DNA of 23,370 nt, from positions 1-23,370 of the forward strand of contig DATDCY010000287.1 in assembly GCA_036524115.1 (NCBI GenBank). The letters run 5' to 3'. A model generated the notes under the pieces. That model saw nothing but the letters and a program-made list of their open reading frames with translations. It did no database searches and was not told the origin of the DNA. The position numbers and the translations under genes are program-made. The stretch is from a bacterium (lineage in GTDB: Bacteria > JAUVQV01 > DATDCY01). This document shows positions 19,001-21,078 of this stretch, in pieces (positions within the stretch are counted from its first letter, which is position 1; each line of letters starts with the position of its first letter).

Positions 19001-20717
19001 CGTGCGGAGGGCTCCAGTCGTAGTACCAGGACGCCGTCCCCTGCGCCGTCGCCCAGGTGGCGCCGTTGTCCGTGCTCACCTCGACGCGCGCGAGGCGTGC
19101 CGGCGCCACGGCCGTCCCGGAAATCCTCACCGTCTGCGCCCTCAGCGTGCTCCCGGCGGCGGGGGCGGTCAGATGCGAGAGGGGCTGCGACGGGCGGGCG
19201 AACCCTCCGCCGAGCCAGCCAGCGTAGTCGACCCGCCCGACGGCTTCGTCCTCGGATTGGTCGTAGATGCGCTCGAGGTCTTGGGGGTTCGGCCCGGCAT
19301 CCATCGCGGCCGTGGTCAGCGGGCCCCAGTAATTCGCCCTGGCGTCGACCAAGGAGGAGCCCTCGTAGCGCAAGTCGTACGCGCCGGCGTTGCCGGTGAA
19401 CTCGTGGTAGTTGACGCGGGCCAGGGTCCCCGCCGCCAGGTGGAGCGCGTCGCCGGCGTTGTCCCGGATGTCGTTGTAGAGCATCAGGACGCGGAAGGGG
19501 CCGCCGACATAGACGCCAGAACCCTGGTTGCCGTAGACCTCGTTCAGCGTGATCGTCGCCTCCGCGGTCCTTCCGGACGTCGCGCTGGTCAGATAGATCC
19601 CGTTCGAGGAGTTCTCGTGGACGGTATTGTTATTGACGACAACGCTGGCATTGACGGAGCTCGAGTATTCGGTGAATGCCGCCAGACCGCGCCCGCCGTT
19701 GTGGTGCAGGTCGTTGCCGCTGACTGTGAAGGCCATTGGGTATTGGGCGTACTGGTCGCTCGAACTCAGGTGCACGCCGTTGTAGGTGCAGTTGAAGACG
19801 GTGTTGTCGAGCACTGCCGCATTCAGCCGGAACTGCAATCCGACCACTGCGATGCCGTGGTGGTAGCCATAGACCGTGTTGCCCACGACGGAGACCGACG
19901 AGGGGCTGCTGGAGTTGGAATTATAGCCGTACACATAGATCCCGTGACGGTTAGAGTTGCTGGAGCCGTTGTGGTGCACCAGGTTGTTGCGCACGGTCAG
20001 GCCGTACGCGGAATTGCCAGGGCTGGTCGTGTAGAGGTGGATGCCGTGCGCGGTCTTGGTCACGATCGTGTTGCCGTCGATCGCGCCGCCGATCTCGGTG
20101 CCCGTCCCCCGGACGTCGCAGGCGACACCCCGGGTTGCCGACACCGTGCCGGTGATGTCGTTGCCCGTGATGTCGACCGTGAGTTTCGCCCCGTTGTTGG
20201 CCACGACGGAAATCGCGTCCAGCGTCAAGGTGCGGATCGTGTTGTGGCGCACCGCGCCGCTCTTGAAACCAGCGGTGGCCTGCCAGACAACGGCACTGGT
20301 GGCGTGCTCGATGACGCAGTACTCCATGAGCAGCGTCTGCGAACCGACGCCCCAGTTGACCCGCACGCCGCCCCAGTTTCCCGCTGCCGGTACAGCCGCC
20401 CCCGACTTGAGGCTGATCGGCAGGGCCGCGGTGCCCGCGGCATTCAGAGACCCCTGCACGATCAGCTCCGTTCGCGTCGTATCGGCGCCGGCGTGCATGT
20501 CGTCGGCCGCGGCCGGGAAGAGGACCGTGGTGCCGGGCTGGATGCTCAGCGTGATGCCGTTCGGGACCGTCAGGTCTCCGGTGAGCGACACCGTCCCGCT
20601 CCAGGTCTCGTCTGCGGTCAGGGACCCGGACGTCGTCACGGCGCCGACGGCTGCGGGGAAGAGCAGGAACGCGGCAAGCGCCGCAATCGCACCCAACTGT
20701 CCGTGATGCTTGCCCAT
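1..20717 (-). CDS. Giant exported beta-helix / Ig-FN3 / RHS-YD repeat protein, 3' end outside window
   Basis: This is one open frame of at least 6,905 codons, still open at base 1, where the last readable residues are GLHYNWNRYYDPSLGRYL, the RHS core signature. The start at 20717 is chosen because GAGGAG lies 9 nt upstream and a clean Sec signal peptide follows. An in-frame ATG at 20756 has no Shine-Dalgarno and would put 13 charged residues before the signal; an in-frame TGA lies just upstream of it. Visible order: signal peptide (1-26), six parallel beta-helix modules (about 30-3137), alternating Ig-like domains (about 3138-3596), FN3-rich stalk (about 3597-4671), CARDB/NEW3-like and regulatory-like sandwiches (about 4672-5448), six-Cys Gly/Pro hinge (about 5449-5558), RHS/YD region (about 5559-6905+). 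RHS/YD proteins form hollow shells that often enclose a C-terminal toxin; beta-helices and Ig/FN3 arrays are typical of adhesins and surface fibres. The role is inferred: surface adhesin or contact-dependent toxin carrier. No anchor, release domain or catalytic domain is visible in the window. Confidence 0.95.
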   Translation of the reverse strand, partial: MGKHHGQLGAIAALAAFLLFPAAVGAVTTSGSLTADETWSGTVSLTGDLTVPNGITLSIQPGTTVLFPAAADDMHAGADTTRTELIVQGSLNAAGTAALPISLKSGAAVPAAGNWGGVRVNWGVGSQTLLMEYCVIEHATSAVVWQATAGFKSGAVRHNTIRTLTLDAISVVANNGAKLTVDITGNDITGTVSATRGVACDVRGTGTEIGGAIDGNTIVTKTAHGIHLYTTSPGNSAYGLTVRNNLVHHNGSSNSNRHGIYVYGYNSNSSSPSSVSVVGNTVYGYHHGIAVVGLQFRLNAAVLDNTVFNCTYNGVHLSSSDQYAQYPMAFTVSGNDLHHNGGRGLAAFTEYSSSVNASVVVNNNTVHENSSNGIYLTSATSGRTAEATITLNEVYGNQGSGVYVGGPFRVLMLYNDIRDNAGDALHLAAGTLARVNYHEFTGNAGAYDLRYEGSSLVDARANYWGPLTTAAMDAGPNPQDLERIYDQSEDEAVGRVDYAGWLGGGFARPSQPLSHLTAPAAGSTLRAQTVRISGTAVAPARLARVEVSTDNGATWATAQGTASWYYDWSPPHDGSYSLLSRAVDLSEQFEVPAAGVAVAVDSALPQITSGQLAQSETWSGDIWLAGDLVVPAGVTLTLAPGTTLRFAAGQDDQGMGGDSRLGELIVRGNLVASGTEGNPILLTSSSASPGRGDWQGVRVEANTSGQTVDLTHCTIEHAVTGVGVFATTSGLAVTPAVTLDHCAVHGAMTDGVFASAEGAAKLSVTVRDSQIEGAGRYGVYGYSRLSNSELSLNVTGSTLAQDHVAGVKIYGDTSGTGPARLTVVGGAITACGNGIDFGSTNGSLALEARGTNIAQCTNGIFSASASTSYSYPFTVSIRDCDLHANSACGLSLTRSGSGTTGATVELVNNRVQDNGTDGVYLSLPDASLNPDPVFSLNTVTGNGRGAYVQAPGADVIANQISGAAGDGLVVAALRGATVQRNNISDNGTGGFELRNEQTAPIDARWNYWGTLATQEMEDGGNPKNVGRIRDRFDDAAKGGVDYAPWLSTAGVLPTAPVSWIGAPADGAAMKTSLLRIQGVAAAPAGVSLVEVSTDNGGSWHAATGTYTWTYDWASPANGTHTVLTRARDGLGVYETVGIGIQVTIDDTLPTTTGTLTTSETWTGTVAVTGDLTVAAGATLTLAPGTVVRFPALRDDQAGGTSAARTELIVKGSLVAQGTAASPIRFTSDSTSPGKGDWEGIRVDATAGAASLTLEHAVVEYAVNGISATAGAHALNVSLSGVTVQHHAADGVAVAANSGSIATVTVDGSTITDCSGRGLYAFASYPASPLAFAVSNSTISANGSYGIHLYGQWGLITADIFGNIISGNAGSSTFLGGIYAYFGNQGGGGTKSTLTVRGNQILSNGTYGINTYLSGVDLDRTIVGNLVDGHTYGIYCQDQWTPSQGLVSVVRGNELRNSTSYGILISQSNVTYAANEFTANNVHHGAAVGVYFQSSLPVNSGAPDVLFALNDVHDNAGTGISYSALLPARFLLNNVHGNGGDGVFLQPAGAGSRAAFNGFWGSGGSYEFNNQSVNGVDAARNYWGEAARAQMESGGNPKDIERIRDYYNSASYGRVDYADWLAAPEVLPTVPHSRIFWPATASVHKLGTLHVQGIAVAPAGVALVEVSADGGETWFPAQGTDFWSYDWAAPGDGSYTLLTRVTDSAGLMELPGSGIAVSIDHTLPTTSGLLTADETWSGVVTLTGDVTVPPGVTLTIAPGTTVIFPSQRDDQAGGANPARAELIVQGTLDAAGAAGSTILFTSSSPTPTSGDWYGIRLAPTTAAATVNLTQCTVEYATVGVSATAAATATDSELSINGCTLRNTSGDGVYALAPAGTRLGLSVRGSTITSANGNGIHCSALSGGLKATLADNTVSYAGNGISCHGYGFSTDDRPFTVAIMRNQLHHNRTAGIDCTSESVVGLSAEVTGNAVYANAVNGVKLWSSASTQNRLHAVVTLNEVYGNTGYGIYCQSGAGSETAIVYNDVHGNSGAGLQLERSAATTAWFNNLDGDAGGQALTNQTSSPVNARMNYWGAAPTAIMAAGGNPKDIGEITDVYDTGTLGRVDYAEWLSAAVTRPAALFSRIVAPASGAYKSRHARIEGVAVSPNGVAYVEVSTDGGASWAPAQGREQWYHDWTAPEDGIYAIRSRVIDRADLIETPGAGITLTFDGALPTTSGTLVADETWTGVVAISGDVTVPEGRTLTVEPGTVIRFASLADDQAGGAATTLAELVVSGSLIARGTAANPIVFGSTSTGLARGDWQGIRFQPATSGSALTLEYVTVENAVTGVNVDADGDTAAVSLSHCILRNFTEDGLYLWARNSARVTLAVSESEVANALKKGLHCYAENSLTEVTATVTASLVHDTGETAIYLHNSSSTAGGRTRYTVRGTEVRACGNGIYAHAEYGDIVFDAVGNSVTGCSEGISAYAVDGNTGSSPRIQITDNTVSGNAGNGIRCDAKLTGSLASLAAEITGNRSLGNGGDGISCRTLNTTANALSGVVAFNSVSGNWGAGIRLKVPTVARVLFNNVEDNDDAALINESASAVDARHNWWGATTTAAMAAAATLGNMAGITDYFDNSAIGIVNYTEWSGAELTGLTGPLSRMFTPGRATTRGEGTILVEGVAQAPAGIDRVQVSLDNGQTWADAVPDTRFAGKSLWSLSAPDIFAGSYTLLSRVIAADGGQETPGAGTDLLVQAGRPTVSGTLSASETWSGTVALEGDVTVPAGATLTILPGTTVIAPSLVDATFGGSDAARTEIVGLGNIFAEGAEGAPIEFTTSTGRQGDWYGLRVFGSTRLRYATVEDGRTGVTFAADAGTDELVVQQTTVRNNAVDGIAASGSGTADTVFSISGSTVSGNGGNGIAVTTQGTGPLRPVISGNLIANNGQAGFSYTGTASVVQTVPLAISGNTIRDNVSQGISIAANSSMKAQIAIENNTVLRSGTNIEITSNTTQSSTLRLVGNTASDGIRGVKVTVSTGFNTIGALSFSNNTVQDNTLEGIWCSATSTADAVRLEGNTVTGNASRGVYLAASGSATLAANNLHDNTGYDLYNDAAGAVNARGNWWGTTTTPEMIAAGTSANIAAIYDYRDNSAKGLVDYADWLNTLETPPDPTLDPVVSPTGASSQLLTGSKGAGSAIVINGVEQVPAGPETSWSYSLALTEGNNAVALQARTPAGMTSRTVTAAIVRDTVPPYLYIAVPANGSAQRRVVEAIDLTLVDAATAVDPAASLTGAGVLDGGSAAVPGTWSTSYNHLIFTPQAPLGAGTYTVTVNPADTPLGNSGMATVVFSVDLSAPGSPGLNAVSPITRATSQTISGTKDSGTSIWLDNAQVVALDAATTWSYPLTLVEGANAHVLFARDAAGNRSPDVPFAIIKDTVAPTLAGTTPASGTVSNVRPAQVVLTFTDQSTSIDATATLSTAALRDGASQTVAGAWSVPATNIVSFTPTGQFAEGAYSAVMTATDLAGNTLAVNQSVFTYDATPPQAPTVSPVTSPTNNANQTLAGTKGANSGIWINGAAAVAANDASTTWSYLYHLAAGTNTLSITSRDVAGNQSGAVTVTIVYDDVAPLPVSNLTANGSGTGTTVALNWTGYDEQGQGDVDYYKIFVLDHLFTQVSGVPPTATVDAGTFTYTATGLTRGASYWCAVVAVDIHNNERISVTPISTVTQDGVPPENATNLRAQSLDQRLVFAWNASDDTQGDLDKYKVYFGADSPVTLPKTQLSFDRSGLAEGTAYTCRVTSVDGTGNESTGVSLTAPTVLPNPGDVTVQPWSGYATVSWSSAGLAQYRKHYAVYAGPTPFTSVEFMSPRITTTSTTANVGGLTNNTPYYFAVTTVNTLDGERDQVTTVEATPVPDTVGPEITAFTADGIALADGALLTRPATLSVSATDGSGVARVEFLLDGAVRSVDWSGSPAYTYLWDVTATSDGPHTLGAVAYDTLGRSTTVTHPITVALAPPAAPTITSPVSGVSTNNPTLAVSGTADRFATVAVSVNGQPAFSVATGTGTSFSGNVTLADGANAIVATGENRAGIGPASATLAATLDRTLPAAPGGLSAQALAGGAIRLAWSRPVEIQPRSFFVYRASQSFSTPAAATKVATVAAASTSWDDHPQPEGRYFYRVSLEDMAGNESDLSDEVSASADGTAPAALSLAYAPQGPYDAASGRFGRGAIDVTLRASERLQAVPFLSFTPAGGAPLPIVLTATDDLTYTGRLTVGATTPSGTAQAVFSGRDFTGNAGHDILAGGTILLDTRGPGVSSIAVQPPAPIHNDPAAPAAVLVTFVLDEAPAQAPDITCLLSGVGRQPAALASITNVSGTTWTGTCQLPADAGQAAPETLSFALAAVDDLGNSGGAVQGANAFQIYQGGLPPLPVPQGVAAVSQAAGAIRITWQPVAGAADYQLYRQAPGEQALSAFQRTAAATVWVDTPAAEGTYAYAVASVRIANDEESLSAQSATVQADSDATVPGAPTALTLTLSGTGVDATWQPPVANESITYSLYRAASPIAATAGLTPVKTHLADTHVLDAQPSPTDHYYAVTAVDASGNESAPSENAYLNAQLLPVATLNVVQSGADHPVVSWTHAATGLAGYNVYLRDPLGGAADVKLNAQPIPGLSYTDTGWTGSMRLYAITAVDGQGYESVKRSIALPTVTAARAAGATIQRGLFNRLEYALSNAGTTQVEHARLRVALGGQSYATPEVTLAPGASQAVSLLVGGARELPTAATLTATVEIVPNAGEKVEIVRDEAVTLGDGVLALDLTNEAFVRGASGNVRFELRNTGPEEIEILLAKAGGAGPSNEISASLLDADGNVLSSRQLQQTTGDKVVAVGGGDIVARIPAGETFVSDPIAVTIPAASPDTVRARIEISHIHYHLGLADHASMDGVGTSREIVLDETPYFGEVTAVAPLVSNGDSPIQIAGRAVDRASGQPLPETPLNLVVWVGGFYRTFPVTTGVDGTFSYSFTPNAGESGLYSVAAVHPALVDRPMQAQFTINRLGVTPASITMPVPRNYESQLTVNLSAGPTTAATNVRLVYEASYQPGGVLPSGVHVVPGAAVASVAPNRSAALTAAVWVDNDAPAQGSFKIAVVSDETPAGSWGLVSVSYQVTSALPSLAAQPSFLETGVALGGTVTETLALKNMGSVPVEGVAVALVNLDGTPAPSWVQLLTAAQVGTIAPGAEQGISIGFSPPADATEGIHSFLLRVSGTGYEGSDVPIYVTVTQSGVGGVIFKISDIYTGTLDAGGAVIQGVSGARVTLQNELVPSLEQTLTTDAYGEAYFAAVPAGAYRVRITASSHDEYLGRAIVRPAVTTAESVFINYQLVTITWDLVETTVPDVYRYVMNVTYKTDVPAAVLVARPASYPAPAGNVGDYYLGDFVVTNHGLVTAKDVALLLAQDVGYLHESLGSIPDTLAPGQSFTLTLRVTKTSAESNDDSSDGCEKIVYYYDCFSGKTSEGKVDICREPNPTGTTQPREPRDDPKPSPITGARCLPTGSGGGGAGDGTGGGNGSGDPPPPGPQGPDQPQNPATSKCATTQPTSSCVDLLKGTYSDDEVDLVVAVPGGEVRVAREYKNRGWRWNHTRRLDITRDDDDGHIVKIVKDDYEFLPAQAGSNVFSRGTETITAYAPDPDHPSQDWFFWQDRRGEFIKYNYNGRILYYGNRGRKLAELVLEAGRVMGVLAFDGVTQASRQVLWYEYYEDGRLREVRTTAGTTDEGVRRVRYFYEDYGGQLLLQAVRSYPGNSELEFSDRTYTYRPEAPHPLASKTDERGTITIDYETATGYVKSVLDRNGEGHSFAYEVLAEESDEHFQICSDEHVSLDGCQRQDPWLYCPRRSYSGHTDLPTAYMCYYVVPQYTDVHDKQIHVTVTNVPEGFRKQIWYHEGGEAKKIVMGNQVVEEITTFSFKDGLRQEVRDDKGAVTKYLYDRNSSGAMNDVTSVSYPDGSRDDYTYTDLGQIQSITRRRPVEGGWADFSKAVYHYAGYDVAKEAEGCDGVDASGEGTNCLRVREYAGYTLFGQPDTVTVSGEVAAAAITSYTFHADNGRVHEVAEPRLTLDTPLVTAVKYEDYDAAGNAQKRTVRGQGVWSYIYDNQGRLLEVDDPLHLSVDPMVKYVYNNVGDIISTTRIKDGAPVVFHSLVDYSSESAFKIQRERDPDDDRKLLAVWTTRDGRVTRLVDHDVADEVEVVSQKVFTYYADRRLQSTYDVDGDQETTEEANKVEYRYYDHENVPAGEKGYFDIWRIAYPTYAREFTYDGMHRVVTETRGTENQDGTLTPISTRQFRYGYTTNRTFVTEIEEFLVEGAETWVVQHRAVRRLYDRLGRLAEIEYYGTLPADLELPAAPAATEVFRYDCRDNLVAVIDRKGNATAEPDDDYKYVYQRDLKGRVVKVFRPGDIDGPFQEITYDYNDEVHKSYQTIKDKKQQSIVRTFDARGRLEREELIPLPPGQTQTIDYVYNELDALVDVRVKQGDGAFSSQVSFTRDKYGRALTETSAEAGKSIAYTYYRDGRLQSLAAPVPGSDEPTGYWYGYDPYKRLANIGIRAHGATAFPSVGFGDYVWYAPQSVVLPEGFTKSYTYDDLMRPTRISGRVSSLPNDTLNLGYSKYDRNDNLLRRTDGGVLDYRYNHFGQLISVASQEPPIETFHYDLNGNRKFCETPPCVTQDVSPSCPSPPCSTWQVNENNELTIYDTSKYVYDANGNVEERVTSSLKQRYQYDVLNRLVRVANIDRSTGDEIPPVTTYGYDAFSRRTWKQTGTVKTSYLYSSQGLAAEISEGAVTKAYAWVPESPWGTNPLLQMGSGGIAWYLNDHLGTPRKAVRDKTWDVVWAGEAKAFGETQVTNEGIVSNLRFPGQYYDKETEGIDAETGLPVPGTGLHYNWNRYYDPSLGRY
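4045..4374 (-). other. Six-cysteine, Gly/Pro-rich hinge of the giant protein
   Basis: About 110 residues of low-complexity sequence join the sandwich domains to the RHS region. They include an acidic start (SNDDSSDGCEK), a YYYDC motif, a charged Pro-rich stretch, TGSGGGAGDGTGGGNGSG, then DPPPPGPQGPDQPQNP. Six cysteines occur (in DGC, YDC, DIC, ARC, SKC, SSC), three before and three after the Gly/Pro stretch. The composition suggests a flexible, disulfide-braced extracellular hinge. Frame is maintained throughout. Confidence 0.85.
4375..6705 (-). other. CARDB/NEW3-like and carboxypeptidase-regulatory-like domains of the giant protein
   Basis: A run of beta-sandwiches follows the FN3 array. 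At about 6690-6400 is a CARDB-like segment (LSNAGTTQVEHARLRV, LAPGASQAVSLLV). At about 5940-5650 is a segment built round NGDSPIQIAGRAVDRASGQP. At about 5330-4990 is a NEW3-like segment (LALKNMGSVPVEGVAVAL, ATEGIHSFLLRV). At about 4960-4740 is a carboxypeptidase-regulatory-like fold (SGARVTLQNE, TDAYGEAYFAAVPAGAYRV). At about 4690-4380 another CARDB-like unit contains VTNHGLVTAKDVALLL. Assignments are by motif resemblance only. Confidence 0.6.
6706..9930 (-). other. FN3-rich stalk of the giant protein
   Basis: About seven fibronectin type III-like domains are visible from their PxxxNLxA start, a W strand and a Y-x-Y or AVxxVD strand. They begin near 9930, 9625, 9345, 8495, 7530, 7240 and 6960. 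Examples are VALNWTGYDEQGQGDVDYYK and LVFAWNASDDTQGDLDKYK. Between the third and fourth lie two bacterial Ig-like domains (about 9070-8500, with ARVEFLLDG and AVSVNGQPAF); between the fourth and fifth, two less clear sandwich domains (about 8200-7560), the second with a close pair of cysteines (ITCLL and GTCQLP). The array is consistent with an extended extracellular spacer. Confidence 0.72.
9931..11306 (-). other. Alternating bacterial Ig-like domains of the giant protein
   Basis: Two beta-sandwich types alternate. Type A, three copies, carries a TGTKG-type motif followed by WSY and a DxAGN loop, for example LAGTKGANSGIWING near 10110 (type A copies at about 11260-11080, 10730-10530 and 10170-9950). 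Type B, two copies, begins DTVxP and contains PANGS or PASGT, a TxxD loop and an EGAYS-type strand, resembling Big_5-like Ig folds (about 11060-10760 and 10510-10200). The family names are by resemblance. The region probably acts as a rigid stalk after the helix fibre. Confidence 0.7.
11307..12506 (-). repeat. Beta-helix module 6 of 6 (last, no joining unit of the common type)
   Basis: It opens SGTLSASETWSG with the cap VTVPAGATLTILPGTTVI. The helix is 350 residues between marker tryptophans and ends NWWGTTTTPEMIAAGTSAN (second Trp codon 11427-11429) and VDYADWL near 11313. The VEVSTDGG-type joining unit does not follow; the chain passes through a Pro-rich stretch (ETPPDPTLDP) into a different Ig-like array. 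Confidence 0.83.
12507..14081 (-). repeat. Beta-helix module 5 of 6 (diverged terminus)
   Basis: It opens SGTLVADETWTG with the cap VTVPEGRTLTVEPGTVIRF. The helix is 365 residues between marker tryptophans. Its terminus differs from modules 1-4: NWWG (second Trp codon 12957-12959) replaces NYWG, the GGNPKD segment is missing, VNYTEW replaces VDYAxWL, and the joining unit is 160 residues instead of 152-154. Confidence 0.83.
14082..15542 (-). repeat. Beta-helix module 4 of 6
   Basis: It opens SGLLTADETWSG with the cap VTVPPGVTLTIAPGTTVIF. The helix is the shortest of the six, 335 residues between marker tryptophans. Successive coils show NGIHCSA, NGISCHG, AGIDCTS and GYGIYCQS, so a cysteine recurs at a matching coil position. 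The end is NYWG (Trp codon 14508-14510) with GGNPKDI and VDYAEWL, then an Ig-like unit with VEVSTDGGASW. Confidence 0.85.
15543..17264 (-). repeat. Beta-helix module 3 of 6
   Basis: It opens TGTLTTSETWTG with the cap LTVAAGATLTLAPGTVVRF. The helix is 421 residues between the marker tryptophans and ends NYWGEAARAQMESGGNPK (NYWG Trp codon 15972-15974). The joining unit carries VDYADWL and VEVSADGGETW. One coil near 16560 contains a short Gly run (FGNQGGGGTK), probably a loop leaving the helix. Confidence 0.85.
17265..18893 (-). repeat. Beta-helix module 2 of 6
   Basis: It opens SGQLAQSETWSG and has the cap LVVPAGVTLTLAPGTTLRF. Helix coils run to NYWGTLATQEMEDGGNPK (NYWG Trp codon 17694-17696), followed by VDYAPWL and a joining Ig-like unit with VEVSTDNGGSW. 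Helix length between the two marker tryptophans is 390 residues. The module stays exactly in frame with its neighbours. Confidence 0.85.
18894..20630 (-). repeat. Beta-helix module 1 of 6
   Basis: It opens with SGSLTADETWSG and a short strand-rich cap (LTVPNGITLSIQPGTTV), then a LIVQGSLNAAGTAA segment, then many short coils typical of parallel beta-helix (NosD/PbH1-like) folds. It ends with NYWG (Trp codon 19326-19328), VDYAGWL and an Ig-like joining unit containing VEVSTDNGATW. The distance from the ETW Trp to the NYWG Trp is 425 residues, the longest helix of the six. Beta-helix assignment rests on the repeated G-I/N-G-I spacing and the cap motifs. Confidence 0.85.
20640..20717 (-). other. 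Sec-type signal peptide of the giant protein
   Basis: The first 26 residues begin MGKHHGQ (basic n-region), continue with a hydrophobic core (LGAIAALAAFLLF) and end PAAVGA before VTTSG, a good AxA-like signal peptidase I site. There is no lipobox cysteine and no twin-arginine. This indicates export through Sec and cleavage after about residue 26. How the protein crosses or attaches to an outer membrane is not shown here. Confidence 0.85.
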
Positions 20718-20726
20718 GAGTACCTT

Positions 20727-20732
20727 CTCCTC
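20727..20732 (-). promoter_or_regulatory. Ribosome binding site of the giant gene
   Basis: The minus strand reads GAGGAG followed by 9 nt and ATG at 20717. This is a near-consensus Shine-Dalgarno at workable spacing and is the main reason to prefer 20717 over the in-frame ATG at 20756, which has no comparable site. Confidence 0.8.
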
Positions 20733-21040
20733 GCCGTTGCGGATGGACCGCCCCATCAGTGCTGGTCGTCGCCGGGAAACCGGTCACTAACATGCTGTTC
20801 GCCGGCCGCTGTCTGCCGGCACACCGAGGCTTCGTTGAGCGGGCACCGCGGCGCACCGGCGTGCGGACAGACGATGGGCTCGGGCGTGCGACTCCATCGG
20901 AGTGACACCGTAGCTTCCCCCCGCTCCCCTTCCCGTAGACGAAGAGTTTCGTCCCCGGGCCCCATGCTGGCGGCAGATAGTGCGATGCTACGGAACCGAT
21001 CCTTCCCGGGAAGAGATCCTCCGGGACCAGGCAAGACGGC
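20733..21040 (-). promoter_or_regulatory. Long leader with complementary segments upstream of the giant gene
   Basis: This stretch between the predicted transcription start and the Shine-Dalgarno has no convincing gene. It contains a hairpin at 20998-21018 (GATC plus CTTC pairing with GAAG plus GATC, one bulged base, CCGG loop; the core CTTCCCGGGAAG is a 12-bp palindrome), a 7-bp long-range complement (20908-20914 with 20987-20993), an internal hairpin GACGAA/TTCGTC (20938-20953) and a small hairpin ACTCC/GGAGT (20891-20903). I do not recognise a known riboswitch class. It may be a regulatory leader; GC-rich sequence also gives chance hairpins. Confidence 0.4.
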
Positions 21041-21046
21041 TGGAAA

Positions 21047-21074
21047 ATTAGACGAAGGGGATTGTTCTTGTCAA
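21047..21074 (-). promoter_or_regulatory. Sigma-70-type promoter candidate for the giant gene
   Basis: On the minus strand TTGACA (21074-21069) is followed by 16 nt and TCTAAT (21052-21047): a perfect -35 and a 5/6 match to the -10. The -35 contains the TGA stop codon of rlmB (21073-21071). The AT-rich patch stands out in GC-rich surroundings. Transcription would begin near 21040 and leave a leader of about 320 nt before the ATG. Confidence 0.65.
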
Positions 21075-21078
21075 CAAT
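21061..21078. repeat. Inverted repeat over the -35 box (operator candidate)
   Basis: ATTGTT (21061-21066) and AACAAT (21073-21078) form perfect 6-bp arms separated by 6 bp. The repeat covers the whole -35 box of the giant-gene promoter, so a dimeric regulator bound there would block it. It could also form a weak hairpin at the end of the rlmB mRNA, but there is no following U-run to make it a terminator. Confidence 0.45.

Noticed and set aside
11307-20630. CRISPR array or DNA satellite as an explanation for the repeats
   Set aside because: The repeat units are 1.4-1.7 kb, differ in length and sequence, keep the reading frame, and encode recognisable protein modules.
20715-20756. Alternative in-frame start of the giant gene at 20756
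   Set aside because: It lacks a ribosome binding site and would place 13 extra charged residues before the signal peptide; the ATG at 20717 has GAGGAG at 9 nt.
20881-21000. Cyclic di-GMP (GEMM) riboswitch in the leader
   Set aside because: The hallmark conserved segments of GEMM aptamers are not present; only general hairpins are seen.
20756-21034. Possible 92-residue gene in the leader of the giant gene, with CPHAGAPRC and a third cysteine
   Set aside because: It starts with TTG, has no Shine-Dalgarno, and its translation resembles no family I recognise. The leader structure is an equally good explanation for the sequence.
21061-21078. Inverted repeat after rlmB as an intrinsic terminator
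   Set aside because: The arms are only 6 bp and AT-rich, and no U-run follows; overlap with a -35 box makes an operator role more plausible.
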